Shown here in pieces: positions 39,261 to 39,375 of a stretch of 39,375 nucleotides of DNA (the first letter of the stretch is position 1; every line of letters begins with the position of its first letter). The stretch is taken from positions 1 through 39,375 of the IMG/VR virus record IMGVR_UViG_3300005537_000017. One strand, written 5' to 3'. Under the pieces are notes generated by a model that saw only the letters and a program-made list of their open reading frames with translations, had not been told where the DNA came from and searched no databases. The DNA is from a virus. Made by a program: the position numbers and the translations under genes.

Positions 39261-39375
39261 AGGAGGTGGATAGTGAACCTCTACTTAACTGCCTTAGAGT
39301 ATATACAAGATCCTAGCGGTCAGGAGACTGCATCTCTAGTATCGAACTTGACAAGAGTCAGCAGCAATATGAGTG
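39256..39375. repeat. Terminal direct repeat, right copy
   Basis: Identical to bases 1-120. It ends the decoration gene and restarts the connector gene, so the two ends join without a frameshift. Confidence 0.95.
39273..39375 (+). CDS. Head-tail connector gene, 5' fragment (duplicate of the first gene)
   Basis: The first 34 codons of the connector gene appear again because the terminal repeat is present twice. It is not a second gene; on the circle it is the same start as at position 18. Confidence 0.95.
   Translation, partial: MNLYLTALEYIQDPSGQETASLVSNLTRVSSNMS

Noticed and set aside
1-39375. True direct terminal repeats of a linear virion genome
   Set aside because: The 120-base repeat falls inside late structural genes and joins them in frame, which fits an assembly overlap of a circular map better; packaging signals would be expected near terminase.
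1-39375. CRISPR array or transposon
   Set aside because: No regularly spaced direct repeats with unique spacers and no transposase gene were seen.

Overview
The window is a complete genome of a tailed, temperate siphovirus-like phage. The last 120 bases (39256-39375) repeat the first 120 exactly, so the molecule closes to a circle of about 39,255 bp, or the repeat is the overlap left by assembling a circular or circularly permuted genome. It has HK97-type head genes, a tail-tube, G/GT and tape-measure set, a tyrosine integrase and a primase-helicase. No gene fixes the host. Strong Shine-Dalgarno sites, sigma70-like promoters, a leucine-tRNA fragment beside the integrase, and the style of the FtsK-like, Xre-like and fibre proteins suggest a Gram-positive or Chloroflexota-like (perhaps Ktedonobacteria) host. 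That is inference only.

Layout on the circle. (1) 31.2-39.26 kb, continuing across the join to 17.8 kb, is one long rightward late block: terminase, portal, protease-scaffold, capsid, decoration, neck, tail tube, frameshifted G/GT chaperone, tape measure, hub, a large fibre and adhesin set that includes a GH18-like/LamG protein, then two small membrane proteins that are the only lysis candidates. (2) 18.0-21.1 kb, leftward, is an unusual membrane module: an FtsK/TraB-like DNA translocase and two multi-span proteins, one with a zinc finger. (3) 21.1-24.1 kb, leftward, holds small early genes, many zinc-ribbon-like and translationally coupled, plus an excisionase-like HTH gene under a clear promoter and 29-bp palindromic operator. 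(4) 24.1-28.2 kb, leftward, is replication: a Prim-Pol/D5/SF3 helicase, a ribbon-helix-helix-like protein and a coiled-coil protein with a D5-like winged domain. Between them lies a 0.27 kb imperfect palindrome carrying eleven TAGTTGG iterons, the best origin candidate. (5) 28.3-31.1 kb, rightward, is the lysogeny region: attachment-site candidates, integrase, Xre-type repressor, a HhH-GPD-like protein and a small His-rich protein, ending in a second AT-rich locus with inverted repeats.

Points most worth a second look: the FtsK-like/membrane module with a cluster of CACTG repeats inside the translocase gene; the mirrored iteron origin; a promoter and 5' half of tRNA-Leu(CAA) upstream of an integrase whose ribosome-binding site is the descending arm of an intrinsic terminator; the C_CCA_AAC frameshift site in the tail chaperone; a 50-codon, very basic, His-rich gene without acidic residues among the tail genes; and a triplicated fibre domain. 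No recognisable endolysin was found. Functions rest on motif and context reading only; no database search was run.
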